Positions 25,090 to 36,200 of a stretch of DNA of 64,000 bases are shown piece by piece; the first letter of the stretch is position 1, and each line of letters starts with the position of its first letter. Position numbers and translations under genes: made by a program. A model generated the notes under the pieces. The model saw only the letters and a list, made by a program, of their open reading frames with translations, had not been told where the DNA came from and searched no databases. The DNA is from an uncultured Latescibacterota bacterium. Its GTDB lineage: Bacteria; Latescibacterota; UBA2968. Location: positions 5,030,522 through 5,094,521 of the forward strand of contig OX638329.1 of assembly GCA_951812755.1 (NCBI GenBank). The letters run 5' to 3'.

Positions 25090-25320
25090 ATGGCGGATCA
25101 CCTGGAAGAAGTCTATAAAAAATATGTCAAACCTTTACCCACAGCAGAGCGCCTACGCTTGTTAGAGATGACGGTTCATGATTTGGCACTTACCGCCCCA
25201 CAGGACACCAAAGAACGGAGTATTCTGGAGTTGCGTGGGTTAGGCAAAGAAATTTGGAAAGGTGTAGATCCTCAAAAGTATGTTGACGGTCTTCGAGAAG
25301 AATGGGATCATCGACAGTGA
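25090..25320 (+). CDS. Antitoxin of a PIN-toxin pair
   Basis: A 76-residue protein. N-terminal KPLPTAERLRLLEMTVHDLA is a helix common in small antitoxins, and the C-terminal pattern LGKEIWKGVDPQKYVDGLRE plus EWD is typical of antitoxins encoded just before PIN-domain toxins. The start at 25090 has GAAAGGAGA upstream; the longer in-frame start at 25063 lacks a ribosome site. It overlaps the toxin gene. The strong promoter and palindrome upstream support an autoregulated module. Confidence 0.75.
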   Translation: MADHLEEVYKKYVKPLPTAERLRLLEMTVHDLALTAPQDTKERSILELRGLGKEIWKGVDPQKYVDGLREEWDHRQ

Positions 25321-25805
25321 TCACACTGGATGACGCATTGGCAGATGTGACAACAGTGGGATGCGATACGCCACTCATCATTTATTTGATCGAAATGCAT
25401 CCCGAATACGATGTATTGGTTACTGAGATTTTTCGGAGGATTGAGCAAGGAATCATTACAGGATTTACCTCAGCCATTACCTTGACGGAAGTTTTAACTC
25501 AACCTCTGAAACAAGGACAGATTCATCTACAAAAAGAATATCGAGATTTGTTGCTTCATAGTGCCAACTTTTATATGTTACCTGTCAATGTAGAGATAGC
25601 CGAGCAAGCCGCTGTTCTTCGAGCGCAGTATGGGTTACGCACACCTGATGCACTGCAAGTTGCTGTTGCTAAAACGGCGAATTGCCAAGTCTTTTTGACC
25701 AATGATAAAGATCTCAAACGCGTAGAGGACGTGAAAGTACTTGTTCTCGATGAATTAGCATTTAAACAAGAAGATGAAACAGATAGAGGTGTGGTAGATG
25801 TTTGA
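25317..25805 (+). CDS. PIN-domain ribonuclease toxin (VapC-like)
   Basis: A protein of 162 residues from GTG 25317, which overlaps the antitoxin stop as GTGA; ATG 25302 would add five residues. The PIN acidic residues are visible: CDTPLIIYLIE with Asp near 17, Glu in ITLTEVLTQP near 58, Asp in RTPDALQVAVA and Asp in FLTNDKDL. PIN toxins cleave RNA and are silenced by the cognate antitoxin. No break in the frame is seen, so the module appears intact, in contrast to the disrupted PIN-like gene near 7 kb. A terminator follows within 25 bases. Confidence 0.85.
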   Translation: MITLDDALADVTTVGCDTPLIIYLIEMHPEYDVLVTEIFRRIEQGIITGFTSAITLTEVLTQPLKQGQIHLQKEYRDLLLHSANFYMLPVNVEIAEQAAVLRAQYGLRTPDALQVAVAKTANCQVFLTNDKDLKRVEDVKVLVLDELAFKQEDETDRGVVDV

Positions 25806-25828
25806 ATGACGATGATAAAATAGAAGAA

Positions 25829-25860
25829 GCGATTCCACTCAGGAATCGCCTTTTTTATTT
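25829..25860 (+). terminator. Rho-independent terminator after the PIN toxin gene
   Basis: GCGATTCC (25829-25836), loop ACTCA, GGAATCGC (25842-25849), then C and a T-rich tail. It separates the toxin module from the oxidoreductase gene. Confidence 0.85.
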
Positions 25861-25924
25861 TTTTAGTTCAAGGATTATAATTTCAAACAAAAATGCTGAA
25901 AACCCAACCCACAAAGGAATGCAC

Positions 25925-27016
25925 ATGTCCAACGACAACATCATCCGCGTCGCCATCGGCGGTCAGGGCCGCAGTGGATACAACATCCATGCCAAACAAT
26001 TGAACCAGATGCCCGACAAATTCAAAATTGTAGCCGTGGCCGATCAATTGCCCGAGCGCAGGCGCGATGCCCGCGAACAATTTGGAGCCGAAGCTTATGA
26101 AGACTGGCAAGACATGGTCAAAGCGGGTGGATACGATCTCTTTATCAACGCCCTGCACCAGCCCCTGCACCCCGTCGCCAGCATTGCCGCTCTCAAAGCG
26201 GGTGGCCATGTCGTATGCGAAAAACCCACCTGCAAAACCGTGGCGCAATTCGACGACATCGTTCAGACAGCCAGAGACAACAACCGCGTCTTTGCCCCCT
26301 TTCAGAACAACCGGTTACAACCCTACTTTGACAAAATACAGGAAATCATCAACTCGGGCGTTCTGGGCAAAATTGTGTACATCCGATCCTCCTGGGGCGG
26401 TTTTTCGCGGCGCTGGGACTGGCAAACCCGTCAGGAAAACTGGGGCGGTGGCCTGCTCAACACAGGACCCCATCCCGTTGATCAAGCCCTCTGCCTCTTT
26501 GGCTTTGACCGCACCCCCAGCGTCTTTGCCCGAATGGACTGCAACAACCCCTTTGATGGCGATGCCGACGATCACTGCACCGTCACATTGTACGACCCCG
26601 AACGACAGGCACCCCAAATCGACATCGTCGTAAGCAACTACCTGCATTATCCACAAAACGACACCTACACCATTAACGGCACCTATGGCGGTCTCACAGG
26701 GGGATCATCAGCACTCAAATGGCGTTATTTTGACCCCGAAAAAGCGCCCAAACACGACATGTGGACCTGGTCGGTAAATCGACAATACACCCGCGAAGAA
26801 CTCGACTGGACCGAAGAAACGTGGACACTCGAAGAAGAAAAGAAAAACAACAGTTCTCCCTCCGTCTCACTCGAAAGCGGTCCCGAACGCTTCTACAACA
26901 ACATCTACGACGTCCTCAAAAACAACGGCGAACTCCTCATCGCACCCGCGCAAGTACGCACACAAATCGCCGTAATAGAAGAATCTCATCGGCAAAATCC
27001 ACTCCCCAAAAAATAA
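25925..27016 (+). CDS. Gfo/Idh/MocA-family oxidoreductase
   Basis: NAD(P)-dependent sugar or cyclitol dehydrogenase type, 363 residues. The Rossmann motif VAIGGQGRSGYN lies at the N-terminus, the family EKP signature in HVVCEKPTCK near 100, and NTGPHPVDQALCLFG near 180 holds the catalytic His region. The ATG at 25925 follows AAAGGAATG; the open frame extends upstream to 25802 only through the preceding terminator. Twenty-one bases separate it from the amidohydrolase gene, indicating a two-gene catabolic unit. The substrate is unknown. Confidence 0.9.
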   Translation: MSNDNIIRVAIGGQGRSGYNIHAKQLNQMPDKFKIVAVADQLPERRRDAREQFGAEAYEDWQDMVKAGGYDLFINALHQPLHPVASIAALKAGGHVVCEKPTCKTVAQFDDIVQTARDNNRVFAPFQNNRLQPYFDKIQEIINSGVLGKIVYIRSSWGGFSRRWDWQTRQENWGGGLLNTGPHPVDQALCLFGFDRTPSVFARMDCNNPFDGDADDHCTVTLYDPERQAPQIDIVVSNYLHYPQNDTYTINGTYGGLTGGSSALKWRYFDPEKAPKHDMWTWSVNRQYTREELDWTEETWTLEEEKKNNSSPSVSLESGPERFYNNIYDVLKNNGELLIAPAQVRTQIAVIEESHRQNPLPKK

Positions 27017-27037
27017 AGCACAGCAAAGGAAAACCCC

Positions 27038-27889
27038 ATGAGCATCCCCATCTTAGACACCCATCAACACCTCATCTACCCGGGCAAATACCCCTATTCG
27101 TGGACCGATAGCCTACCGCCACTCAAAGGCAATGCCTTCCACATCGAAGACTATTTGACCCTCACAAAAGGCAGCGGCATCACGCGCACCATTTTCATGG
27201 AAGCCTCGCCCGATGACCCTCACTGGCGGGACGAAACGCAATTTGTTTATGAACTATCCGAACAACCCAACGCCATAATCGAAGGCGTCATCGCCAACTG
27301 TCGTCCCGAATCCCCCTCTGGATTTGAAGCCTATATCGAATCTGTCCAGCATCCCAAACTCGTCGGCTTTCGCCGCATCCTGCACACCATGCCCGACGAC
27401 CTCTCCCAATCGGATCACTTTGCAACAAACATCCGCCTCCTCGAAAAATACAACCTCACCTTCGACCTCTGCTTCCGCGCCGACCAACTACCCATCGCCC
27501 GCGACCTCGCGCAAAAATGTCCAGAGGTCCAATTTATCCTCGACCACTGTGGCGTACCGGATATTGCAAACAACGAGACAGATCCCTGGCGTGACCACAT
27601 CGCGCAAATAGCCGCCCTGCCCAATGTCGCATGCAAAATCTCGGGCGTCCTCGCCTATTGCGCCGAGGGAAACACCACCACCGAAGCGGTACGCCCTTAT
27701 GTTGAACACTGCATCGAAAGCTTCGGCTGGAACCGCGTGGTCTGGGGCAGCGACTGGCCCGTATGCAACACGCGGTCCGATCTGCCTACCTGGGTGCAAA
27801 TATCCCGCGAAATCGTCGCCAATGCCGACATGTCAGACCAGGAAAAACTCTTCCACAAAAATGCAGAACGCATCTATCTCAAAAAATAA
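27038..27889 (+). CDS. Amidohydrolase family 2 (TIM-barrel lactonase-like)
   Basis: Metal-dependent hydrolase of 283 residues with the amidohydrolase_2 pattern: DTHQHLIYP at the start, GFRRILHTMPDD near 110, FILDHCGVPD near 168 and WGSDWPVCN near 240 with the metal-site Asp. Members act on sugar lactones or aromatic acids; the wording is near L-fucono- and rhamnono-lactonase-like proteins. It sits directly after the Gfo/Idh/MocA gene, which fits a pathway in which the dehydrogenase forms a lactone and this enzyme opens it. The following SDR gene is convergent. Confidence 0.87.
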   Translation: MSIPILDTHQHLIYPGKYPYSWTDSLPPLKGNAFHIEDYLTLTKGSGITRTIFMEASPDDPHWRDETQFVYELSEQPNAIIEGVIANCRPESPSGFEAYIESVQHPKLVGFRRILHTMPDDLSQSDHFATNIRLLEKYNLTFDLCFRADQLPIARDLAQKCPEVQFILDHCGVPDIANNETDPWRDHIAQIAALPNVACKISGVLAYCAEGNTTTEAVRPYVEHCIESFGWNRVVWGSDWPVCNTRSDLPTWVQISREIVANADMSDQEKLFHKNAERIYLKK

Positions 27890-27895
27890 TAATAG

Positions 27896-28690
27896 TCACC
27901 CAACACGCGCGCTTAATCCCCCATCCACCGGGAGCAAAACGCCCGTAATATACTTCGCCTCATCCGAAGCGAGGAACACCGCAGCAGCCGCCACATCCCA
28001 CGCCGACCCCATTTTTTTTTCAAGAGGCACCTGTGCAGCGCGTTCTTCGCGAAGCGCATCCCGGTTGACACCCTGATCTCGAACGCGGGATTCAATCGCC
28101 ATCGGCGTATCCATCAGACCGGGCAAAATCGCATTTACGCGTACACCATAAGGCGCGTTCTCAAGCGCGAGATTCTGCGTAAGCGCATTGATCCCGGCCT
28201 TGGTGATTTTGTACGCAAGCGTCCTGGGGCGAAAGCACACAGCCGCCGTAGAAGAAATATTGACGATAACACCACTTCTCTGCGCACGCATAACGGGAAG
28301 CACATATTTACAGGTCAGAAACAACCCCTTGAGATTGATATCCATAAGTCGCTGCCAGTCTTCACCACTCAGGTCAACAGAACCACCATCGCCCCTCAGC
28401 GTACCGACATTATTGTGCAGAATATCGATACGCCCATAGCGATGGACGCAGGTCTCGGCAATAGCCCGACAATCATCTTCAATTGTAATATCTGCGCCGA
28501 GCACCGACGCGCTATTCTCCTGTGCAATCATCTGCGCGGTCTCTTCTGCAGACGCTATATCTCTATCCACCAGAAGCACCTGCGCGCCCGCCCTGGCAAA
28601 GCGAATAGCAGTCGCTCGCCCATTGCCAATAGTCTCGCCCGCCGACTGCCCTGCCCCAACGACAACCGCTATTTTGTTTTTAAGCTGCAT
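27896..28690 (-). CDS. Short-chain dehydrogenase/reductase
   Basis: NAD(P)-dependent oxidoreductase of 264 residues. The cofactor loop VVGAGQSAGETIGNG (about 10-24) is longer than the usual G-x-x-x-G-x-G. The catalytic Ser lies in NISSTAAV and the Tyr-x-x-x-Lys pair in AYKITKAG. The C-terminal LASDEAKYITGVLLPVDGG is standard. It is followed on the same strand by nothing and preceded by the beta-helix gene six bases away, so the two are co-transcribed. The substrate is unknown. Confidence 0.9.
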   Translation of the reverse strand: MQLKNKIAVVVGAGQSAGETIGNGRATAIRFARAGAQVLLVDRDIASAEETAQMIAQENSASVLGADITIEDDCRAIAETCVHRYGRIDILHNNVGTLRGDGGSVDLSGEDWQRLMDINLKGLFLTCKYVLPVMRAQRSGVIVNISSTAAVCFRPRTLAYKITKAGINALTQNLALENAPYGVRVNAILPGLMDTPMAIESRVRDQGVNRDALREERAAQVPLEKKMGSAWDVAAAAVFLASDEAKYITGVLLPVDGGLSARVG

Positions 28691-28696
28691 ATACTC

Positions 28697-29923
28697 TTAC
28701 TCCGCCGCGCACGCCTGCACAACATCCGACGCCATATTGACAAAAGTATTCCCTTCAATCACTGTTCCGCGCGCTTCGCGCTCAATAGCAATCCCCACCT
28801 TCTGCTTTTCTCCTCCAGAATCCTCAATCCGATTATCTCGAATCTCCACATCATACGTCGTACCGCGGATCTCAATCCCATACCCATTCTCGGCAAAACC
28901 ATTATCGCGGATCACACACGAATGAATCTCATTTCTGTGTGCCCCTCGAAACTCGGATAAAGGCGTCCGAAACAAAATGCCCACCTTGTGATTACCCGCA
29001 ATCTCGCAATTGACAATGCGGTTATCCGTATCTCTGTGTCCAATTGAAATGCCAAAATCCCGATTGTCCAAACACGCACAATTCTCGGCGACACCATCCG
29101 ACACACCCCAGCAAAAGAAAATACCCTGACTATTGCCCGTTGATCGACACAGACGAAAACGCGGCCGTTGCGATCCGCTTCCCGGATGAAATCCCAGATT
29201 GGCATTGTTCTCCGACACGCAATTTTCAAAAACAAAATCATCGCAAACCTGAAAACTGAACCCATCGCCATTGTAATTGCGTGCCGTCACATTCCGAAAA
29301 GTATAGCGATGGCAACGCTGCAAAAACACCGCACCCGAATAATTTCCATTGATCTCTTCATTCTCCTCCATATTGCCATCCAGAACCAAATTCTCAATGT
29401 TCACATCGCAAACCCCTTCTTCCGCCGTCAAAATGGGGAAAATCGTCGCCAGAGTCGCCCGTTCATCCAGCCACATATTCTTGTACACGCGCTTGCTAAG
29501 CGAAATCACCGATCCCTCAATCGCCGTCACTGTATCTTTCACAACCGTCATCCCGGACTTGCCATAAGACCGCAACATCACCCCGCATCCCACGCCAAAC
29601 CCACGCGCATCCTCCACCTCGACCCGTGCCTCATACCAATCGGAATCCCGCACCAAAGGGGTCACAACCCCCTCGGCCTTCTGCAGCACCGTCGCACTAC
29701 CCGACCCGCGCACAGTCAAATTTGGATGCAGATAAAGCGCGTTACGCATCGTATATACCCCTGGCAAAATCTGCAAAATACCACCGCCCAGACGGTGCAA
29801 ATAATCCGCACCAGCCTGCAAAACCCGATCTTCGCCCCCCTGCAAATCCCCCTCGTCCTGCCCCACTGTCAATACCATCTCTCGCCGCTCTGTCATAGGC
29901 CGATTAGCAGAAAAATCCGACAT
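28697..29923 (-). CDS. Right-handed parallel beta-helix repeat protein
   Basis: A 408-residue protein with a pectate-lyase-like coil. After GGGILQILPGVYTMRNALYL, successive turns show N-x-V or F-x-N patterns: FRNVTARNYNGDGFSFQVC, VFENCVSENNANLGFHPGSG, IVNCEIAGNHKVGILF, and VEIRDNRIEDSGG. No signal peptide is visible, unusual for this fold. The start is set at 29923 where TAAGGAGCTTCGAC precedes ATG; the in-frame ATG at 29944 would place the ribosome site inside the gene. A mobile element lies about 20 bases upstream of the start. Enzymatic activity (lyase, epimerase or hydrolase) is undetermined. It is not the same subtype as the beta-helix domain in the giant protein. Confidence 0.82.
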   Translation of the reverse strand: MSDFSANRPMTERREMVLTVGQDEGDLQGGEDRVLQAGADYLHRLGGGILQILPGVYTMRNALYLHPNLTVRGSGSATVLQKAEGVVTPLVRDSDWYEARVEVEDARGFGVGCGVMLRSYGKSGMTVVKDTVTAIEGSVISLSKRVYKNMWLDERATLATIFPILTAEEGVCDVNIENLVLDGNMEENEEINGNYSGAVFLQRCHRYTFRNVTARNYNGDGFSFQVCDDFVFENCVSENNANLGFHPGSGSQRPRFRLCRSTGNSQGIFFCWGVSDGVAENCACLDNRDFGISIGHRDTDNRIVNCEIAGNHKVGILFRTPLSEFRGAHRNEIHSCVIRDNGFAENGYGIEIRGTTYDVEIRDNRIEDSGGEKQKVGIAIEREARGTVIEGNTFVNMASDVVQACAAE

Positions 29924-29943
29924 GTCGAAGCTCCTTAAATTCA

Positions 29944-30125
29944 TAACTGATGTTACGCATGTCTGGCGTTTTTGTCATGCTGAGCGGAGTGGAACGGAGC
30001 CGAAGCATCTGTTCCACCTGCGTTGTAGTAAATTCTTCGACTCCGCTGCGCGGAGTTTATCTTGAGCGAAGTCGAAAGGCTCAGAATGACAGGCACATTA
30101 TATTGTGCCTATGCGTAACATCAGT
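29944..30125. mobile_element. MITE-like element B (182 bp) with CAT target duplication
   Basis: The terminal inverted repeat AACTGATGTTACGCAT (29944-29959) matches ATGCGTAACATCAGTT (30110-30125), flanked by CAT at 29941-29943 and 30126-30128. The core matches the reverse complement of element A (7064-7247), including the ATGCTGAGCGG and ATTCTTCGACTCCGCT motifs. It encodes no protein. It ends about 20 bases upstream of the beta-helix gene start, inside that gene's promoter region. Confidence 0.8.
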
Positions 30126-30181
30126 TCATAAGTTATCTCACACGCACAAAGATAAGAATGGATTGCCACGCATCCAAAGAC

Positions 30182-30212
30182 AAAAAAATACCCGGCGAGA
30201 ACCGGGTATTTT
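30182..30212 (-). terminator. Terminator of the giant gene
   Basis: AAAATACCCGG (30185-30195) pairs with CCGGGTATTTT (30202-30212), and the minus strand then runs into T. The same stem and CGAGAA loop occur at 51039-51066 after the DUF1961-like gene. Confidence 0.85.
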
Positions 30213-30230
30213 ACTCACTACGATTTTCGA

Positions 30231-33200
30231 TCACCGCGATGCCGACCATAACACCTGCACAGGAATAGTCTGCGTGGCCGTTGTGCCTTCTGAAGAGGTC
30301 GCTGTCACCGTGATTTGGCACCCTTCCGTATGCAACAACGACGTATTATTGGGTGGATTGCTTGCCGCCGTGATTATCACTTTTGAACCCCTCACCCTTA
30401 CCGTCGCAATATCCGTATCAGATGATGTTGCACTGTAGGAGACGATGCTTGTATCATACTTCTTTATGAAGTTGTCGGACACGTTTACCTCGAAGGTAGG
30501 AATAGATGGGCTTAGCAGGAGCAAGACTTCCAATAGGGTGAGTGGTATCCCCCCCCTGTGCCTTAATAGGCTCACTTTTTCAATCTTGCCCTTAGGTAAA
30601 ACAGTCGGAGCGGTAAGCGGCGTATTTCTAAGCATTTCCCATTCTGTGCGCAGATTGTTTAGCCAGAAAGGAACGCTTCCCGTACGCAATGCGAGTTGGG
30701 CTTCAAAAAGAGAACTGGGTTTAACGGAAGCACCCTTGGACTCCAAAATGCCTGTATCACGACCAACAGGATCATTAACGCCGTGTATCCCAACAATTAT
30801 AGGTCTTACCCAAAAAGGATAACTCAAAAAAGAATAGTTTCCTTTGTGTTGTGCAGCTAACCTGTTGTAATTCCAGAGAACCAGGCGATTTAGATGATTG
30901 GGAGGTGTACCACCTCCGCTACTACCTTTGAGGTGTCCTCCGCTACAACGGTCCCAAAGATTATCGTAACTCGGGTTTGTCATATGAGCATCCATTTGTT
31001 GACCCGAATCCATATCAGAATAATAAAAAACATTACCAGAAGCATTATGAGTAATACTTGTACCATGATCGTAATTATCAGTATAAGCTGTAATATCCTC
31101 TATTAACCCTGTCCATATAGAATTTGCATTCTGAACTACAACTGAGTAGTGACCACGATTACCAGCAGTGGTAAGCTGATAGAGAGATATATTAGCACTA
31201 TTAACAGCTACATATGCTCTTACAACATTGATAAAAGAACAACGACGCATCCAGGAGTTGACACAATTACTAAAATTAACAGAAGTATAGCCTCCAAACC
31301 ACAACGACCTCTCTGCGTCAGATAGACCCGCGTCATTGAAAGCATGTGAATATCTCTTTAAGAATGACCCCTGAAAACATATATCTTCTATCCCTACTTC
31401 TTCAAGAGGAGAGAAAGTATGTATCGTAAAACCGTGAGTCGCATTGATAGGGGTCCGAATAGGCGAATGAAACCGAACTCGATTCCCACTTATTTCAGCA
31501 ATCTGATGAATCTCGTTTATTACAATCTCATTAGCGCGATCCCAGCCCCAGGAATCTTCAAAGTCGCCACGACTAAGAGGATGGAGATATTCATCGATAG
31601 CTGCCTGAGTGCTATTCTTCATTTTCATTCTGACCCACTGGCCGACAGATAATCGCGCTGTGCTTCTAACAGTAATCCAGTGAGATTCCCTATCAGAATC
31701 AGCATTTACTGTAGTAACCCTCTTGGCTGAAGAAGAAGCCCGGATACTAATCATCGTCGGAGTACCCCAAGGTACATTACCAACACCCTGATTGACTTGT
31801 CTGATAATTGTACCACCATCTCTACTGCCACTACCCCTCAACACTATATTACTACCTTCAATCGTGATAGATGAGTTACGATCAGCGGCGTTTTTATCAG
31901 CATCAGTAAAGACGAGAAATTCACCCGGTGGAAAGAAGACAATACCACTACCATTGTTCTCTGCTGCATCAATGGCTGCCTGGATAGCAGGCTGGTCAGA
32001 CTCGTTATCATCGGGGATGGCTCCATAATCTGTGACATCGAACATGGGATGCATGACATCGGGCACTGGCTCGCTGAAGTAGTGATAGCCCGCGTAGGAA
32101 AAATCGGGTAAAATGGGTACTGTGCCATTTCTCCTGGCCTCCACAAAGTTTACCCAGGTAGATGGCACGGCGGATGTGTATCCCAGAATTTCCGACCAGG
32201 GTCCACTAACCTTCTCGTTTCCTGCTCTAACCACCACCTTATAGACACTGTCATCCGGGGGCATGATGGTATATTCAAGACTGCCACTTGTCCACGCCTC
32301 GTCAAGGAAAGTCCAGTTGGCGATAACGCTCTCATCATCGCCGAGGCGAATATAGCGTATATCAAACTCGCTGATGCCAGAGGCATGAATATGAAATGGT
32401 GACTCCCAGGTGACTGTGAATTGTCCATTGCCAGGCTCCATGCTCAGGTTCCTCGGCATACCGAGTACACGCTGCGTACCAAATTCCTGATGGGTCGCCG
32501 TGCCGTCGGCATTGAAATCTACCTTCAAGATGGGATACCGGAACGCTCCAACGAGGGATGTCCCAAAGTGCCAGGGCGCATCAGCCATCTCATCACCTGT
32601 TACATCTTCGTCATCCCAGGTCGCATAAATACCAGAATATGATATCGGACCCCGTAACTCTGAGGCCGTCTTGCCCATTATATCCGAGCGTAAGGTACTA
32701 TTAGAAGATATTAGATTCGCTCCGTCGCCTTTGCTCTGACCGGTCACATCTATGTCCCAATAGCTGTCGCTGAATGTCGCTGTTGCACTGGGGGCACTCA
32801 TTCTACCGGCAAATCCACCAGTCCTATCTTCTATACTACCCGATACTCTGGTCGAAGTATAGCAGTTCACGACAGAGCCAGACCCTGCGTTCCACCCTAT
32901 CAAACCACCAGCGTTGCCACTCGTATTCACGCTTCCATATGCATAGCAGGCCAACAAAGTACCGTAATTCACTCCGACCAGGCCACCGCCACTCGTAGTG
33001 TTGTCTATACTTACCCGCGCGTAACTCGTGCGAATCGTGCCATTGTTCCGCCCTGCGAGACCACCCGCCCAATCCGTGGACTTCACCTGCCCCGTCACAT
33101 AACAGTTAGATATCTCACCAGACGTATTACCAACCAGGCCACCAACCGCGTCCCCACCACTTACATTGACATCAATGAGGCCCACGTTTTGAATCGTGCC

Positions 33201-36200
33201 TGAAAACGACCCGAACAGACCAGCCTGACTGAGTTGATCGACATACAGGTAGGAGATAGTATGTCCACCTCCCTGGAATATGGCAGTGAACTTGTGTGCA
33301 GATGTCCCAATAGGCTCCCAGCCTTCACCCCCGGCCCACCAGGCCCGGTTCACCCTGCCTGAGACATAGCTATCATAGTACTTGAAATCCAAATCCTCCA
33401 TCAGTTCATAGCCTATACAGCCAGATTGCGGGCAACCCATCCCAACAGGCGCCTCGGAAAATGCGCTGGCGTAAGCAACCTGATCAAGAGAAGGAACGTT
33501 GCCATCACCATCCATATCGTAGCGGATGGCGTTTAGTTGTTCCAGATAAGAAATCTCAATGAGACCATCATCGTCAGTGTCGTAGTCCATAGGACTCGTT
33601 ATCCCTGTGCCTGACTCAGACCACTCCCCTGTGCCTTCGGCATTATGCGCAAGCACCTGAACTTCATAGGTCGTGTTAGCCTGCAATGGGGTCAGCGTCG
33701 TGCTTGTGCCTGCGCCATCGTAATTCGCATCGGTGAATTCATCGCCGCTATCCTTGATACGGTATTGCACATCGTAATCGGTGATAGGAGGACCGGTGTT
33801 CTCTGGTGCTACCCAACTCCAGCGCAGGCTTGTGGATGAGACCGCTACCGCCACTGGTGCATCGGGCTTACCCGGTCTTTCCTCTACATCGGTCAGGTTG
33901 ATACTCACATTGATGCTTGCACCAAAACCCTGACGATCTAACACAGCGATTGTCACAAAATAGCTCTGCTGCGTCTCATAGTCGTAGGTAATACCGTGCT
34001 TCGTCAGAAGCTGACCACTCTTCTGTACGATGTCAAAATTATCTCGACCACTAACATTAAAGATAAAATAGCGCAGAGTCGCCTCATTCGGGTCCGTTGC
34101 AGCCACAGGGGCACCAATATTCTGTCCCCCCTCCGTGTTCTCGGCTAATTCGCGTGTGATTAAGTTTCCTTGTTCAACGAACGAGGGTTGGGCGTTAGTT
34201 CCGAGCCGCTTCCAAATACCTGGCTCAGACCACTCCCCATTCCCTTCGGCATTATTTGCGCGCACTCGAACTGCATAATCTTCGCCAGTTGACAAATCAC
34301 TGATTGTCGTGCTTGTGTGCATACCATCGTGGGTCCAGGGAGTGAAATTGTCACTGTTGCCCTCACTGTATTGCACATCGTAGTCGTCGATAGGAGGACC
34401 GGTGTTCTCTGGTGCTGTCCAGGTCACACTCAAATCTGTGGGCGGTGACCCTCTTAATACCGGTGCATCCGGCTTGCCGGGTGGCTCTGCTACATCGTTC
34501 AGAGTGATCGTCACGTCAATGGACGTCTCGCCATCCAGACCATCTGACACAACGGCCCTCACCGAATAGCTTGCCTTCTCCTCATAGTTGTAGGTAATAC
34601 CTGAACTCGTCAGAAGCTGACCATTTGTTTCATCAAAGGCGAAACTTTCTGCATCCGTCCCTTCAAGACGGTAGGTCAGTTCGTCTCCATCCATGTCTGT
34701 CGCAGCCATCGGTTCTCCAATGGCCTGTACCTCCACTGTGTTCTCGGCAAAGCTACGCGTGGTGCTCATCCCATCACTGAACGTCGGCACTTGATTCGCC
34801 TCAGTCATCCCTTCCCCTGAATCAGACCACTCCCCTATGCCTTCGGCATTACGCGCACTCACCTGAACTTCATAATTCGTGTTTGGGATCAACTCTGAAA
34901 TTGAGACAATTAAGTCCGTACCATTGTGCCTCGCGTCGGTGAAATCGTCGTTGGTGTCACTGAAACGATATTGCACATCGTAGTTGATGGCAAGAGGACC
35001 GGTGTTTTCTGGCACTGCCCAGGTCGCCCTCAAGCTCGTATGTGATACCGCTGCCACCGTTGGCGCATCCGGCTTGCCTGGTACCTCGTCGGGCTGGTTG
35101 AGCACTGCCACAGTAATCACCTGCTCCCGCGTCAGTTCTCGAACACCCACACCACTTGTCGCAGAGACCTCCACGATATACTCGTTGTTGCCAGCAATAT
35201 TCGGTGGAACAGTACTTGCAGTATCTGTGGGACGCTCAAAGTCAGGCACTGTCTGGAAGCTCAATACACCTGTATTTGGAACAATCGAGAACTTGTCCTG
35301 ATCCGCCCCGCCAGTAATCGCATAGCCCTCAATTCTGTCCTCGAGATCACTATCATTGGCAACCACCGTACCAACTGCCGTGTTATTCTCCACTACATTA
35401 AACTTCGCAGTACTGGTAAAAGACGGTCCAACGTTGTCATTCGTTATCCCCATACCCGACTCAGACCATTCCCCTGTGCCTTCGGCATTACGCGCAAGCA
35501 CCTGAAACTCATAGGTCGTGTTGGCCTGCAATGGGGTCAGCGTCGTGGTCAGATCCGTGCCATCATACTCCGCATCGGTAAATTCGTCGCCGCTACTATT
35601 GATACGGTATTGCACATCGTAGTCGGTAATCTCAGGACCCATGTTCTCTGGCACTCTCCAGGTCACCATCAAGCTGTTCATGGTTGCCGCGACCACTGTT
35701 GGTGCCATAGGCGCTGCAGGAGCCTCGTCCACATCAATCACCGTGATGATAAGCTCCTGGTTTGCCGTTCGTTCCCGGTCACCATCTCCACTCGTCGCCA
35801 TGACCAGCACGATATATGGGATTGCATCTCGTACCTCAAAGTTGGACGCTGTATTAATGCTCAACACACCTGTCGTTGGATCAATTGAGAACTTGTCCTG
35901 ATCGATTCCACCAATAATCACATAGCCGATGCTGTCACCGCTATCGTAATCCTCGGCAACCACTGTACCGACCTGTGTGGTATTTTCCTCTACATTGAAC
36001 ATCTCGCTACTGGTAAATCTCGGTGCGAAGTTGTCACTGGTTAGCCATATACCTGACCCAGACCAGTCTCCGGTCCCCTCATCATTCGTCGCACTTACCT
36101 GTACCTCATAGGCCTCGTTCAGTTCCAACTGTGTCAGCGTCACGGTCAGATGCGTGCCGTCGTGGCCCGCATCGGTGAAATCGCCGCCGCTGTTAAAGAT

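Noticed and set aside
28697-29923. Beta-helix gene as a third copy of the duplicated module
   Set aside because: It lacks the YGAIPDD-type pectate-lyase-3 start and the FSYAGYHYF region, has no signal peptide, and no regulator is adjacent, so it is a different subtype.
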